Origin: Astropecten irregularis
Taxonomy: Eukaryota > Echinodermata > Asteroidea > Paxillosida > Astropectinidae
DNA length: 64,000 nt
Reading direction: 5' to 3'
NCBI GenBank assembly: GCA_963971285.1
Contig: OZ020254.1
Span: 2,666,001 to 2,730,000, forward strand
Shown here: positions 44,467-56,848 of the stretch, in pieces
Layout of the letters: the number at the start of each line of letters is the position of its first letter
Position numbering within the stretch: the first letter of the stretch is position 1
The notes under the pieces: model-generated
Told to the model about the DNA's origin: nothing
Database searches by the model: none
What the model saw: only the letters and a program-made list of their open reading frames with translations
Position numbers and translations under genes: made by a program

Positions 44467-46600
44467 ACCGCGGCCAACGGAACCCGACGGCAATGACCTG
44501 ATTGGTCTCTTGAGACGAGAACCCTTGAACATTTGGCGGAGGGTTTTTCCTCTCTTCTTTACGAGAGCAGCGGTTGATCTTACAGGTAGCCAAGGCCTAC
44601 TGACAAGCCGCAATCTTCATCATGCTTGGCGATTTTATCGAACAGTATTACAATCTGTCGTTTTGAAGGGCAAACTGCCCTCACGGGTGACTTGCCGTCA
44701 AGCCAGGTTGTGTTTCTTTACAAATCAACAATCCTTCTTCGCCATGTTGAAAGGAAACGGAACTGAAAAAAAATGGACAAGTATTTGAAGCAGCCTCTGG
44801 ATCAGCCATGCCAGTCGCTGATTGATTTGTACAAAGATGTTAACAAAGGGAGTCAACTAAATCATTCACGTCCACAAGTTGTACCCTAGATTTTTTGTGA
44901 ATACTGTACATTATTATGTGATGCGCTAAAAAATAACAAAAATGTCTAACGAGTTTAACCAGTATCCAAAAGAGGGTTAATGAAATGACATACAGTATTT
45001 CAATTTGGGAGGAGGCATTTACGAATTTGTAAATTGAAACAGTCAAGTTGCAACTCTAAGGCAGTAATTGTTTATTTTGTGTACCCTCAAGCTCTTTCAA
45101 CTAATATGTTTATGCCGTATGACATTTTTAACGCAAAGATCAGTGTTCCCTCATTGGCTGGAGACAGGAGTGTATTATGGTGTGTGTCCTCGGTTTCAGC
45201 CAATGAAAATGTGCGATGCATAATTTATGTTGAAGGCAGCCAATGAGGAGGCTCAATGAATACAAACTTTTGAAGAATTTGTAATTTTTTTGTGGACATG
45301 TTGTTTTGTTTTTTAAAGGTAGATTTCCAGTATCAAAGCAAACCTATTTTAAAATGATTGGTAAATTTTTGACCAAGACATTATGAACTCGCCCGATTAT
45401 CTATTTATTGTTTGCCAGTTGAAAACACAAGTCGTGTGAATCTGCAGAATGGTCAAAATGTTCGAGCAAGTCAGTTGGCTGCGATGAGTGAATTGTACAG
45501 TAAAAGAGACATATTCCTTGTAGATTTTGTTATTTACCGTAAATACAAACAAACAAATAATCAATAAGCAAACAAATAATCAACAGGGGCCTCCTCTGTG
45601 ATTGTGAAATCTGGAGCAATTTTCATGAAAGTTTAAAAAAAACCTGTTAGCACAAAAATATCTTGCCGAATGATCAAAGGACTTCAATCGAAGTCGAAGC
45701 ACAAAACATTGTTGACACTAATGGCAGTTAATACACTTGTTGAAATCTGACTGCTTTCTTCTTCGTCTTTTTTTTGTTTCTCATTTACAAGCAGGACTTT
45801 TTTGTATTTTGCCAATTTTTAATTGGGCCAAGTTTTTTTCTTTCATGCTAAACAGTTTTATGACATTGGTGGTTGTTTCCTGGCAGTCAGCTTAAGTCTC
45901 ACTGTAGTATGCGCTGAGCAAGCCGCATGCACAATCTTGCAAGCCGAACTTATAACAATTATTGTGATTGGAAGAACACTGCATACATCACTGCCTTCAC
46001 TGGTACCTGTTTATTTAGTGTATGTTCGCTGCACGCACGATGAAAATTGTCGGCAGGGATTGGTATTAAGCTGATCAGAGGCACCGTCGTCGGTCAAAAT
46101 GCGTTTTTTTATAAATGGCATGTCTGATATTTAATTAAAATATATGTATGATAATGATAATTTTTTGGGTTATTTTTTGTATTTTCATGTTCAATAGCGT
46201 TAACGTGGCAACCTGATTTTTTATACACTCGAGAACAACGTGAGAATATTTGTGTGTTGCTGCAGTTGTCGCCATTGTCCACACTGTTTAATTGTATTAC
46301 TGTAATCAGCAGCATGTTGTCAACTATTGTTGTTGTTGTTGTTGTTTTGATTATGGTGGGGAGGGAGTTGTTTACCCATCTACAATCTTGCATGAGTCAA
46401 CTACCTACATGTACAGAAGTTCAGTAAAGCCAACATTAACACCAAAGATTTGCAAAGTCCTTTGTCAGTTTAAGTTACACCACAAGCTTTTTTTTTTTTA
46501 ACCTTTACCACTGATTGAAAGTTATTTATGTACACAATTTTTTTGGTTTCGGTTTTTTCTCCCTTTTTTTTTGCCTGCAATAAAATACTTGATTAACAAT
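44467..46600 (+). other. 3' UTR and flank of CK1 copy B
   Basis: No coding exon recognised. Three CCAAT words (45153-45157 inverted; 45200-45204; 45240-45244) cluster within 92 bp, and a TTG microsatellite lies near 46320-46346. A candidate polyadenylation signal AATAAA is at 46579-46584. Confidence 0.5.
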
Positions 46601-46762
46601 CATAAGTACTTGTTTTAGTTTTTGTTCTTAAACATTTCGTAGCTGTTTTGCCATTGATTTTAAACTGGGGCTTGTTCTAGCCCAATTTTACGTTTTGGTC
46701 AACTTCCCTCTACACATTGAAGAAGATAAAAATGTGAAACCAACTTCGGGTGTGTAGGGTAG

Positions 46763-46890
46763 ATGATGATGACTCTAACAGGCTAGTCGAAACGTTGAGA
46801 CCTAATTAACCAGACGTGTGACGAAATAAGAAGTGTGGAAGTACGAACGAATATTACATGGTGTTTCTGCCAACCGATCCACATACCAAT
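46763..46890. mobile_element. right half of a hairpin element related to 58352-58554
   Basis: Shares GTCGAAACGTTGAGACCTAAT and the end part TTACATGGTGTTTCTGCC / CCGATCCACATA with the intact hairpin element. The left arm is missing. Confidence 0.7.
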
Positions 46891-46899
46891 ACTCACCGT

Positions 46900-48188
46900 G
46901 CAAAGCCTCAAATCTTTCTAGATGGTTTTTCTTGACCTCACTGCCAAACAATTACCATGATGGAAAAATAGGGCAATTATAGGTATGATTAATTTGGCTT
47001 GGATTTGTGGTTTCTTTTTTAGTCCGACGTCAACGATCTCTATGAAGTCTTGCGAGCGCCACACTGCTTGGACCAATTTCTGTTAGGTTCACGTTTCTGC
47101 TTTGGTTGTACTTAACTTGTATAGACACCGCCAAAAACGGGGCGAACTTCAGAATATTTTCCTAAACAATTGAGAATATCTTGGATCGGTTGTTTGAAAG
47201 TTCGGGTGTTGTAGATAGTGTTCTGAGGGAAGCAGTAATTGTTTGTCATAATGGATTGTTTAGTGACATAATTTCCCCGCAATACTGGGAAATAAATGAC
47301 CAGGGATTGTCGCACCAACGCTCTATCTGCATGCAGCACGAGTCGTACATCCAGTGGCGCGGTTTATGAGGTGCTCTCCAGAAAATTATTTCATTATGCA
47401 CGATTGTAGTGTGTTTATATTGCCAGGCGCAAGCCAGTGCCACAGACTGCCTCTCCCCAGACTCGCAATGAAGTGACAATCTCTTTCAGCCGTCATATTG
47501 TTGCCGGGACAACTTATTTTACCCAACAAATTGTTTGCCGGCTTCTTAATAACAGCTATTTTTTGCGATTTTCGATTTTTGAATATTAGATCCTTCATTG
47601 AAAATGAAACCTTATAAGGCAAACATTTGAGAACTAAAAGTTAGTAAAACTGAACCAAAACTTAGGGTGGAGTCAGCGGTCTGTATTGTAGGTGAAATTT
47701 GGTCAGCTCGAGATGTTTCAGTTTTATTGGCATCGAACTGATTCTCTCCTCATCATGGCTTTGTTTGCACAATGTATGAAATTAATTTTTAGTTTCGAAG
47801 TTATATAATAATTATTATCTCCACATAATCTCACAACTTTGCCACTTATGGCCATGGTTGGCTAGGTATGTGCTTCTTTTGATGAAAACATTTATAATGA
47901 AATAACACTTTTATGCTGTTTGCAGTTTGGCCAAAAGCAAAGTGGAAAACACTACATTACGAACACATTTAGACAGGTTTAGACCAAACTTGATTTGTTT
48001 GGTTTGCTTGCTTGAGTTCTGTTTGTTTTGTTTTGTTGTTCGAGTTGTTATTTTTTTTGGAATACATGAAATAATCGTCTAAATGTTGCACTCAATGAAA
48101 CAACTATTCGGATCGTGCCGCCCTCAAGCTCAAGCTGCAGTGGGCACTAAAAAGGGAGTGACTAATAAACATTTTTTTAATTATCAAA
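46900..48188. other. intergenic stretch without recognised features
   Basis: AT-rich, short unrelated open frames on both strands, no family signature or inverted repeat noticed. Confidence 0.45.
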
Positions 48189-48326
48189 TAACCACAAGGG
48201 AAACTGACTGAATTTAAAGTCATTGAAAAGTGAACAAAGAAAAATTGACTGGAGCGAGATTCGAACCAGCGACCTCCTGAATATCGTACAGGCGCTCTAC
48301 CATCATTACTGAGCTATTCAGCCCTA
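48189..48326 (-). mobile_element. tRNA-derived SINE, family 2
   Basis: On the minus strand it reads GGGCTGAATAGCTCAGTAA (tRNA head), then GGTCGCTGGTTCGAATC (B box) and a body ending near AACCACAAGGG. It is not a tRNA gene: the acceptor stem is not closed and a SINE body follows. Confidence 0.82.
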
Positions 48327-48344
48327 TGGCAGAATCCATCAACC

Positions 48345-48432
48345 AACACAATAATAATAATAATAATGGGTATTAATTTTATATAGCGCCAATTCCATCA
48401 AAATTAATGAGATGCTCAAGGGCGCTCTATCT
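48345..48432. repeat. AAT run with retroposon-like tail
   Basis: (AAT)n followed by TTTTATATAGCGCCAATTCC and GCTCAAGGGCGCTC, the same layout as at 19270-19370. Confidence 0.5.
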
Positions 48433-48471
48433 ACACACAGCTCAATTAGTATAGAAAGAAACAACATTATA

Positions 48472-48523
48472 GGGCTGGAATCGCTGGATAACTCAGTTGG
48501 TAGAGCACCTGTACGGTATTCAG
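48472..48523 (+). mobile_element. tRNA-head fragment of SINE family 2
   Basis: GGATAACTCAGTTGGTAGAG is an A-box tRNA head; the sequence breaks off before the B box. Opposite in orientation to the copy at 48189-48326. Confidence 0.65.
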
Positions 48524-49792
48524 GGGAACATTTTTTGTTTGAGATTATACCATTCTACCAGAAAGTTATTGTAATTTCATATGTGACAGTACAGTGCGCC
48601 ATCAATTTATTGATTAGTTGATATGATTATGACGCGCGTCCAACTCAAAAGTTGTGGAATTTCTGTTTACGATGATTTGTCGTCACTGACATGTAGAGGG
48701 CGCCCTTGCAATATTTACCAACTACTTCCTTGCTTTTAGTCGTTTCGGGTAAGTTGTCATGTAGAAATAATTACAGCTTCTGGTTATAAGATATTATTTT
48801 AGATCGGTTGGCGAAATCTTTCTAGTTTAGAAATATACAGAGGTGTAATCAAGGAGGTTTAATCAGCGATTCGAGGAGTACTTTGGTCGGTGTCCGTGTT
48901 GTTGTTTTCAAGCAATCATCAGCAACATGAAACAGTAAACACAGGCTCTCGATCACTACAGTACAGCAAGCCCATAGTAAAGTGCATTCCCCTCCAGGTA
49001 TGCGGCATGTCACTCGGTATTGCTGACAAGTAAAAACTTCACCTAAGTTCTAGTTCTAAGGCAAAGCCCAATGTACATGTAGGTTTGGTTTGGGTTTCTG
49101 TACTTAACTGCCACTGTGCTATTTCCTCCTACTCGTACTACTTTTTACTAGATCCAGTATTACTGTAGCCTACTCCTTTTTTTTTTTACAATTTTGACAT
49201 TGATTTATAATGATGATCGGCCTATATAGTCAAATAATTGGGCCCATGACCGACCATGTCAAAATTCTAAACAAGTACCGGGCTACATGTTACTGGATCT
49301 ACTTTACTCCACGCAAATACTAGGCCTATAAGCCTCTACATCATGACATGCACAAGTTAAATGGGGAAGACCCGTACCGCCACTGCCTACACGCACTCCT
49401 GCATGGGGTTATGGTCTACCCTTTTAATGGACAGCACTTGACACCCTGTGCACAAACCCTATGGGACTGAACTGAAGAGTTCTAAGTGTTTCCTATTTAC
49501 CGGTAAATGTTTCTTGGTTTTCACAGGTTAAACCTACTTATAAATGTAAGTTATAGCTTGAACTATCCTGAATACTGCTTATTATGTTGATGTCCTTTTT
49601 GACGATATAAAGCTAGCTTTTGGGAAAGTTGGCTGTCAACATAAACACTATGGAAAGTAAATGGATACTTTGTTGAAGAAAAGTAACATTTGAATGGTTA
49701 AGATTAATCTTAAAATTCTGAATTTTCTCGGCAGTGACGGTCAGCCATCGGCACAGCTTAAAAGGCGTACTGAAGTTCATCACATCCCGATA
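48524..49792 (+). promoter_or_regulatory. upstream region of TMEM129
   Basis: A GC-rich patch AGAGGGCGCCCTTGC near 48694-48708 is followed by a good donor (TTTCGG|GTAAGTTG at 48748-48755), and an acceptor tttctcggcag ends at 49735. A non-coding first exon spliced to the coding exon is therefore plausible. The rest is AT-rich with no exon. Confidence 0.35.
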
Positions 49793-52700
49793 ATGGAAAT
49801 GGCACCAGAATTTGTCTTTACCCTGGTCTATCTCCTGTTCAGTTTGTTCCTCATCTTTCCTCCCACGGAGGTTCGATCGGCCGGACTGACCATCCAGAAT
49901 TTGCTGTCGGGATGGCTGGGCAGCGAAGATATGACATTTATCCAGTACCATATCAAGCGAACGACTGCCACGGCTGTACTGCACTCCGCCCTTCCTTTGG
50001 GTAAGCAACAGATGGGGCCAGTTTTGCAAATTATTTACCCACAAAAATCCCAAACGTCAAGTCAGGCAGAGACAATCCTCATCCCACAGCCTTTATCTGT
50101 ATGCAGTGCCAAAGGGACTACCACTTTCGCATCGGACTGGTCAGCCACACCTGACTGTTCCCGAACCAAACCAAAATTCAGGACCATAGTCTTTCGAGAC
50201 TATGTACCAAATTCTCTGACCCAAATCCCCCTTACCCCAGCACTCTGACACCAAGCCCCCTGACCCTAAGCCCCCTTAATCCCAAACCCCTGACCCCAAA
50301 CCCCCTGACCCATCAGGCCTCCTGGCCCAAGCCCCTGACCCCAAGCCCGGACCCAAGCCCTATGATCTCAAGCCCCCTGACTCCCAAGCCCTCTTATCCC
50401 AAGCCCCCTGACCCCAAGCCATCTTACCCCAAGCTCCCTGACCCTAAGCCCCCTAATCCCAAACCCCTGACCTCAAGCCCCCTGACCCAAGTCCCCTGAC
50501 CCCAAGCCATCATACCCTAAGCCCCCTGACCCTAAGCACCCTTATCCCAAACCCCTGACCCCAAGTCTCCTGATCCCAAGCCCCCTGAGCCTAAGCCCCC
50601 TGATCCCAAGTCCACTGACCCCCAAGCCATCTTACCCCAAGCCCCCTGATCCAAAGCCCCTGATGACCCCCAAGCCCACTGACCCAGGCCTCCTGACCCT
50701 AGGCCTAGGCCCTTTAAATCCAAGTTCCCTGATTGTACATACTTCCATTTGCATTGATTCTAGGTTTCTACATTGGCTACAGTTTTGTTTTGCCTGACCA
50801 GCACTTGTTTCATATCAGCACTTTGCCATTGAGGTGGCTTCTTTATGTCATCGTCGCAACAACGGTCTTCTTATCAACGTGCCTACTTTGCTACTACTGG
50901 TCGACGAAGAAGTGGGGCAACCATCCAATCGCCAGAGCCTTACGTCGCCAAGGCAACAACAGCTCGTGGATGGACGTGGCGGCAAATATTAACATGGAGT
51001 TCCGGCGTATCGACAAATTCACCACGGGGCCCCCGGATGTCAGGGTCATCGTCACGGACTCGTGGGTTATGAAGACCTGGTCGTACGGTCTCAACGTGGC
51101 CCATCATGCAGACTGCCACTTGAATCTCCTGCGGACTGAGGATCACGCCATATCGCATGAGAGCCGTGCAGGAGTGCAGTATCTGGCTATCCAGGTCATC
51201 AGCGCCAATGCATACATCAAGCCATTTGAAATAAGGTTTGTATTTTACCATTTTTGGGGGGAGGGGGGACTTTTGGGGGGAGGGGGGACTTTTGGCACCT
51301 CAGCAAGGCTCCTAGCCAGACAGGTACCTGGTCGTCTTTTGGACACCCCCTGTCATACTTAATTAAGTGCTGTTTTGGACAAAATGTCTTCTCTGTTATT
51401 AAGGTTATGTGTTTTCCCACTTGCCATGGACACTCTAATCTCAATTTGTCATGTTTGTTCTGCTCCTCTCATCCATTTATGTGTATGTTTTTTAGCTTGT
51501 ACATTCGTGTACTACTTTCATTTAGCCCTCAAGGTCCTATGATAATGCCTAACGAGATCAAAGCGTCATGCCCTACTAACTCTGAGCATTATATATTTCA
51601 GGTCACTACTTTGGTTGACGAGTAGTTTGCAGCAGTGCAAAGCAACAGCGTGATGCACGTACATTTGGCCGTATTTCATACAAGAAATTATGAGAATAAT
51701 TATCATATTATTTGTTTATCCTATTTTCAGGTTGTTGTCCTCGGACTATAAGGACCTGCGGGATAAGCTGACTGTTCCTGTCGTAAATGCCCGCAACGTT
51801 GTAATCCAGCAGACATTGTCGGATCGTTTCCTGGATGCATTCCTACAGCAGGTGCTGAGAAATCCACCGTTTGTCCCTACGGCCGGATCACCGGTGAGTA
51901 GGAAAGACTTTGCAGGGTCCAGGGACTTGGTCAAATTTTTAATCAAGGCTGGCCAAAGCAATGAGCTTTTCCATGATACATCACACAAGCATGATCACAA
52001 TGGGGCCAGTGTGTTGATGATAATAAATTTATTTTGGGTTCAGTTATTAAATTGCAAGCCTATGGCATTTTGGGATTCTAACAAATTTGGTAATCATCAA
52101 AATAGCCACAAGGAAAACTGACTGGATTAATTTTAAGTCATTGGAAAAAATGAGCAAAGAAAAATTGAATGAAGCTGGGGTTTAAACCAGCGATCACCGA
52201 AGTGCAGTACTGGTGCTCTCTCTACCAACTGAGCTATCCCAGCCCTATTGGTGGTGTCCCTAATAGTCAATAATCGTTTTGCAGTTAGAAGTCGTGAAAC
52301 CACTCACATGCCACTATATTCCAAGGATCATTTAAGATAGGTGCAACATTAGTAATTATGCAACCTGAAAAACGGTACACATTTCAAACAGTCAGTGGTG
52401 TGGTGATTTGGTTGGTTGACCGGTCAGTTGATGGGTTGAACGACTTGCTGATTGGGTTACGGTCAGTCGGTCTGGTTGGTAATAGAGGATGGATTGAGTG
52501 TTCTGGTTTTGTCCTGACTTTCTCATCCATTTATGTGTATCTTCACTTGCATGTTCTTGTCCTCTTGTCATTTAGCCTTCGCCCAAAAGATCCTGCTAGG
52601 ATTGAAACATGTCAGGCCTTCCTGCCTCTATGCATTTTATATATTTCAGGTCATTACTTTGGCTGATGAGCAGTTTGCAGCAGTTTATTTCTTGTATTGA

Positions 52701-53023
52701 AAAAAAAGAGAGATAATTTGGTCACAGCCTTTATACGAATCTGGTCTTTCCCTTCCATCACCTTATTACAGGAGCTGGAAAACTGCATCGGTTGCCTGCA
52801 AGTACCGGCCAACGTGAAGCTGGTCAAGCTTTGCGATGTGGCCCAACAAGGAGACTGCGTGCAGTGTTTCTGCCGACCCATGTGGTGCATGGAGTGCATG
52901 TGTAAGTGGTTTGCCAGTCGGCAGGACCAGAGACAGCCGGAATCCTGGCTGGCCAGCAAGTCTCCCTGCCCCACCTGCCGCTCCAAGTTCTGCATGCTGG
53001 ACGTCTGTTTGATACCACCCTAG
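49793..53023 (+). CDS. TMEM129, ER membrane E3 ubiquitin ligase (4 exons, 364 aa)
   Basis: Matches the TMEM129 family end to end (human about 362 aa). In mammals it is an ER-membrane RING-type ligase working with Derlin-1 and UBE2J2 in ER-associated degradation. Exons: 49793-50000, 50764-51235, 51731-51893, 52772-53023; all introns are GT-AG and the phases join. Conserved blocks: AGLTIQNLLSGWLGSED (30-46), EFRRIDKFTTG, VIVTDSWVMK, and the C-terminal atypical RING with C286, C289, C302, C310, C313, C315, C320, C323, C347, C350, C355 and C360 (CFCRPMWCMECMCKWFASRQ; SPCPTCRSKFC). Hydrophobic segments at about 8-24, 57-79 and 93-115 fit three membrane passes with the RING in the cytosol. The first ATG of the MEMAPEF start has A at -3 and G at +4. 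Intron 1 is mostly a C-rich minisatellite. Confidence 0.95.
50212..50722. repeat. C-rich minisatellite in TMEM129 intron 1
   Basis: About 30 imperfect units of 14-16 bp around AAGCCCCCTGACCCC. The opposite strand has many GGGG runs at short spacing and could form G-quadruplexes. It fills most of the 763-bp intron. Confidence 0.93.
51466..51635 (+). repeat. interspersed repeat, TMEM129 intron 2 copy
   Basis: CTCATCCATTTATGTGTAT, then TTATATATTTCAGGTCAC and TTTGCAGCAG; matches 52520-52685 with many differences. Confidence 0.75.
52103..52246 (-). mobile_element. tRNA-derived SINE, family 2, in TMEM129 intron 3
   Basis: On the minus strand: GGGCTGGGATAGCTCAGTTG, GTAGAGAGAGCACC, CGCTGGTTTAAACC (changed B box), then the body AGTCAGTTTTCC. 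The most complete copy of the family here. Confidence 0.82.
52520..52685 (+). repeat. interspersed repeat, TMEM129 intron 3 copy
   Basis: Same repeat as 51466-51635, here with AGATCCTGCTAGGATTGAAA, linking it to the palindrome family at 24190-24301. It ends about 85 bp before exon 4. Confidence 0.75.
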
Positions 53024-54217
53024 TAGACGGCATCGTCTCAAGAAGACAATTGTTGTGCCAGAGATTGCCGACAAGCAAGTAATGCTTCAGATGATTTTGT
53101 TGTTATCATTTTGTAGCGTTGGTGGCAGGTTTTAAGTACGACATAATTTCGGATTTACCGTTGAAACTCAGGCTGATTCACTCAGTTTGCAAGCTGTCCA
53201 TGGCATACTTGACAAAACTTAGGTAAAGCAATCTTTACTACCCTTTGCTACTTCATACTCTGATGTTTAGATTCAAGCAATAACTTTCCATGGACATCCT
53301 GAAAAATGAGAACCTTTATTAAAATAGACATAACTCCTCTTAGGAATGATCAATTTGTTTCATTCTTTTATTTAATAAGCAGGAGAAAATGCTTGTTATA
53401 AAATATGCTTTACTGAACTTTTGAGTGTCATTTGTTTGTTTTGAAAAAAATACCAATACCTGGTCAACTTCTTGTTGACTCACGGTGTACATAGGAAACA
53501 TCATTTTATCTTTAAACATTCAAACTTGTCAGTTTTAAAGAAAAGAAAGACAAATACAGTGGAACTCCGCTACACCGAACATTTGGCTACACCGAACATC
53601 ATCCTTGGCTCCCAATTTGTATGTGCAATGTATTGGCCTGCTGAACATTGCTCAATATAAAGAACGACCACTATACTGAACAATTTCTGTGCATCCCGGT
53701 GTGTTCGTTGTAGCAATGTTTTAATGTACTGAATGTGGCATATAAACGTTTGAATAAGTTTTATTCTGCAAAAAGTTGGAAGAGAGAGAGTTCAATTGTC
53801 AATTTGACACAAATTTTCCTGGCAGAATTCGGTTTGGACGACAGAAAACTTCCTGTCATGATTGTAGTCCACATGTACATGTATGGCAGTAAAGTTGTGA
53901 ATACATTAAAGATGGCCGACCTTAGTTGATCATGGGAAAGTAGTGATGTTATTGCAATCCATGTATTTGTCAGTGTTGACTGATAATATCATTTGAGAGT
54001 TTATAGCTTTTGGAATCTATCTTTTAGTAAATTATTCAACCATCTTTTTAATCTAATTTTGGCAAAAGCACATTACTTTTGGTGTTTTCCGTCCAGACTA
54101 TCTCTAACACTTGATATTTTGACTTCTTTTTGGCTAGATGTTCATGTGGTGGCTTTCATCTCGTCTAATTTGATAATAAATCCCCTTATAGCCCCATTTA
54201 TTAATGAATGCTGTACT
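53024..54217 (+). other. 3' UTR and flank of TMEM129
   Basis: No further coding exon. A pogo-like MITE lies inside (53557-53720). A candidate AATAAA is at 54898-54903, further downstream; nearer signals are weak. Confidence 0.45.
53557..53720. mobile_element. decayed pogo/Tigger-like MITE
   Basis: Begins CAGTGGAACTCCGCTACACC after TA, has an internal repeat CTACACCGAACAT, and ends GTTCGTTGTAGCAATG. Related to 22376-22583. Confidence 0.7.
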
Positions 54218-54393
54218 GGCCTTATATTCACGGTGCATCCATCCTGCATTTCAAGCATGCAGTGCAATCAAACCGAGGCTTGGATTCAAAATAGTCTGAT
54301 ACCCGTATTCTTTTTAGAATTGGTGTTATCTTTTCCGAAGGGTATACAACATTACAAGGGAGGTGACAAGATGGATGTGCCTTGAATAAGGCG
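54218..54393 (+). mobile_element. MITE family C copy downstream of TMEM129
   Basis: Ends GGCCTTATATTCACGGTGC and GATGTGCCTTGAATAAGGCG. About 176 bp. Confidence 0.82.
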
Positions 54394-54494
54394 TATTTTG
54401 CCTTCCACGTACGTGAGCACAACCCTCCTCCCACAACCGTACACATACCAGTCATTACACTGGTATAATACAGGTCATGTTTGTGGAAGTTACT

Positions 54495-54760
54495 AAGCAG
54501 AGTGTACATACACTGTCAACAATTTCGGTAGCATTTTCGATAACATATTGCCCAGTTAGGGCAGCACACCTGGGCAACACGACTTTGGTCCATGTACACT
54601 AGCAACATTTTGACCAATATGTTACCGAAAAGTTGCTGCGACATGTTTACCCAACTCGTTTTGCTCTGTGTACACTGACAACATATTCAGCAACAACGTA
54701 CCTGGCAACATGTTTATACCGAGATTGTTACCAAAAAAGTTGACAGTGTACATTCTGCTT
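54495..54760. mobile_element. MITE with GCAGAGTGTACA ends
   Basis: AAGCAGAGTGTACAT...CACTGTCAAC on the left pairs with GTTGACAGTGTACATTCTGCTT on the right. Internal ACATGTT/AACATAT words recur. Non-coding, 266 bp. Confidence 0.75.
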
Positions 54761-55079
54761 AAATTATCCTTATAAATACAAACTGCAATAAATTTTGACT
54801 TTGAAGTTGACGAGATTTCAAATTTAGGTAAACATGGAAGTTAGAAGAGCCTTTTCACTAAGCTTTGTTATTATTTGATATTGTACAATGTACATGTAAT
54901 AAAGTTACTGATGGCACTATGAAGGTGTCCCGATTTCATTGACTGGTGCACTGTGTATTCTCTCGATGGCAAAGGGTCTAAAATAGAGCGAGTGACTAGC
55001 AGCATGAACCTGGCTGCAACTGGTATCTGCTCTCAGGAAAAACTGTTGTAATTCAAATGAAGAGAATAACTGACATATA

Positions 55080-55402
55080 AAGGGTGCACAAAAAGAAACA
55101 TCCGTTGATTTTGACGCCCGACCTTTTTAAATCTAATTGGTTTGGGGTGATATGAGTAGTATGAGTGTTTAGAGCATATCTTAATTAGCTGCAAGTGCAA
55201 CTAAAGGTGCAACTTATGGTTTTGAACCTTTTGACAAACAATGGCGTGTGTATCGAACAGTGTTGAGAACTTGGCATCAAGTAGGGTATCAAACTGCAGC
55301 TTAAGATGTGCCCTAAACACTCGGACTACTCATATCACCCCAAACTGATTAGATTTGGGGTAAGGCGTCAAAATCAACGGAAGTCTCTTTTTGTGCACCC
55401 TT
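55080..55402. mobile_element. Tc1/mariner-like MITE
   Basis: Ends AAGGGTGCACAAAAAGAAAC and GTCTCTTTTTGTGCACCCTT, followed inward by CGTTGATTTTGACGCC and its inverse. TA flanks both sides. A second inner pair, CTAATTGGTTTGGGGTGATA with TATCACCCCAAACTGATTAG, makes it highly self-complementary. Confidence 0.88.
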
Positions 55403-55667
55403 TAGTATGAGCATGGAGGCTTCCTCCATGGTATGAGTCGGTTTTATAAATAATATCTGCTCTTACAAAATAACTCGAAAAAAAGAGACCAAAGTTTGTA
55501 GAGGGAATAATTACTGTGAGCCGTGCTGCTTTCTGGGAAAAACAAGGACTGAGAAATTGAGAGAATCACTAGCAACTTGTATACAGCTTTCAGACATGTC
55601 AGACAAGCGCCACACTCAGTTCAAATGCCAGAATTTAACCTACATACAATCTTTACTAAAAATGCTG

Positions 55668-56848
55668 AAAATGGAGGCGAGATTGCCAGTATGAATCAAT
55701 AACCGTTACTTGTGTTTCACTTGGGGGAAAAAAGAAAAGAAAATGGAGGCGGCAATTGCCAGTATGAATCAATAACTGTTGCCTATGGTTCACTTGGTAA
55801 AAAGGAATGAAAATGGAGGCGACAATTGCCAGTATGAATCAATAACTGTTGCCTATGGTTCACTTGGTAAAAAGGAATGAAAATGGAGTCAACAATTGGC
55901 AGTATGAATCAATAACTGTTGCCTATGGTTCACTTGGTAAAAAGAAAAGAAAATGGAGTCAACAATTGGCAGTATGAATCAATAACTGTTACTTGTGGTT
56001 CACCCAGAATATAGAAAAAAGCTGTAACAGCTACTGCCTTGAAAAAAAGCTAATAATAGAACACAAGGAATAGAGAAACAGTTTGAGTGAAGCAGTAACC
56101 ACTTTGGGAAAACAAAACCTAAAAATGGTGGCAATATTGGCAGTATGAATCAATAAGCATTATCTATCTGTGGTCCATTAAAAAAAAAAAACCTTGAAAA
56201 TGGAGGCAAAAAATGGCAGTATGAATCACTACTGGGCAGGTTTGGCATGCAGACGGATGTGCATGTGCGTACATTAAAGGGCATGTACACAATTGGTAAC
56301 AGACCAAAACAGAAACGTTTACAGATTTACATATAACTTAAGTCATGCAATTTGGACTTCATCAGTGTACAGTGTTTTTCAGTTTTCAATGGCATAAGTG
56401 TGAAGTGAAAAAAAGAGGAAATCAGCTGATCCCAGGAAAAGTTCAGTCATGCCTGTAACTTACAGGGTACAAAAATGGTAATGGTATAAACATATTATTA
56501 AAATGTTTCTGCCTGGAATGCTGTATTTATAAAAAAAAAAAGAAGAGAAAAACCAAACACAAAATCACTTTTTGATCTTGGAAATATAAAAAATGAGACA
56601 GCTATTATATTTCCACAAAATTTTGTAATTTTCTACTGTTCCTAAAGATCAACTGAGCTGAAAATTTCAGTTTTACTTTTATTCCATAACAAATCAAATT
56701 ATGAGCAGCCTGCAGCTGCTCTGTCACCAATGTAGTACATGCCCTTTAAGCTAATCCAATGTCTTGCAATTCCAACGTCCATTACCAGTGATTCATTTAG
56801 GAAGAAAACCTGAAAATGGGGGCAAAAATTGGCAGATGGATCAATAAC
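55668..56848. repeat. 70-bp tandem repeat, interrupted
   Basis: Units starting AAATGGAGGC and containing CAGTATGAATCAATAACTG are spaced exactly 70 bp apart at 55741, 55811, 55881 and 55951, with diverged units on both sides. A TTAA-type MITE (56274-56749) lies within it, and the transposon at 56852-60715 splits one unit; the array resumes at 60716. Confidence 0.88.
56274..56749. mobile_element. TTAA-flanked MITE, family B
   Basis: Begins TTAAAGGGCATGTACACAAT and ends ATGTAGTACATGCCCTTTAA, inverted. TTAA at both edges, 476 bp, non-coding. Confidence 0.85.

Noticed and set aside
44510-44788. 92-aa open frame just after the CK1 copy B stop
   Set aside because: Falls in the 3' UTR, no domain, no splice evidence.
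48189-48326. tRNA-like sequence on the minus strand
   Set aside because: Same reasoning: three copies share a non-tRNA body, so it is a SINE family.
49613-50053. Minus-strand open frame of 146 aa
   Set aside because: It overlaps the well-supported first coding exon of TMEM129 on the other strand.
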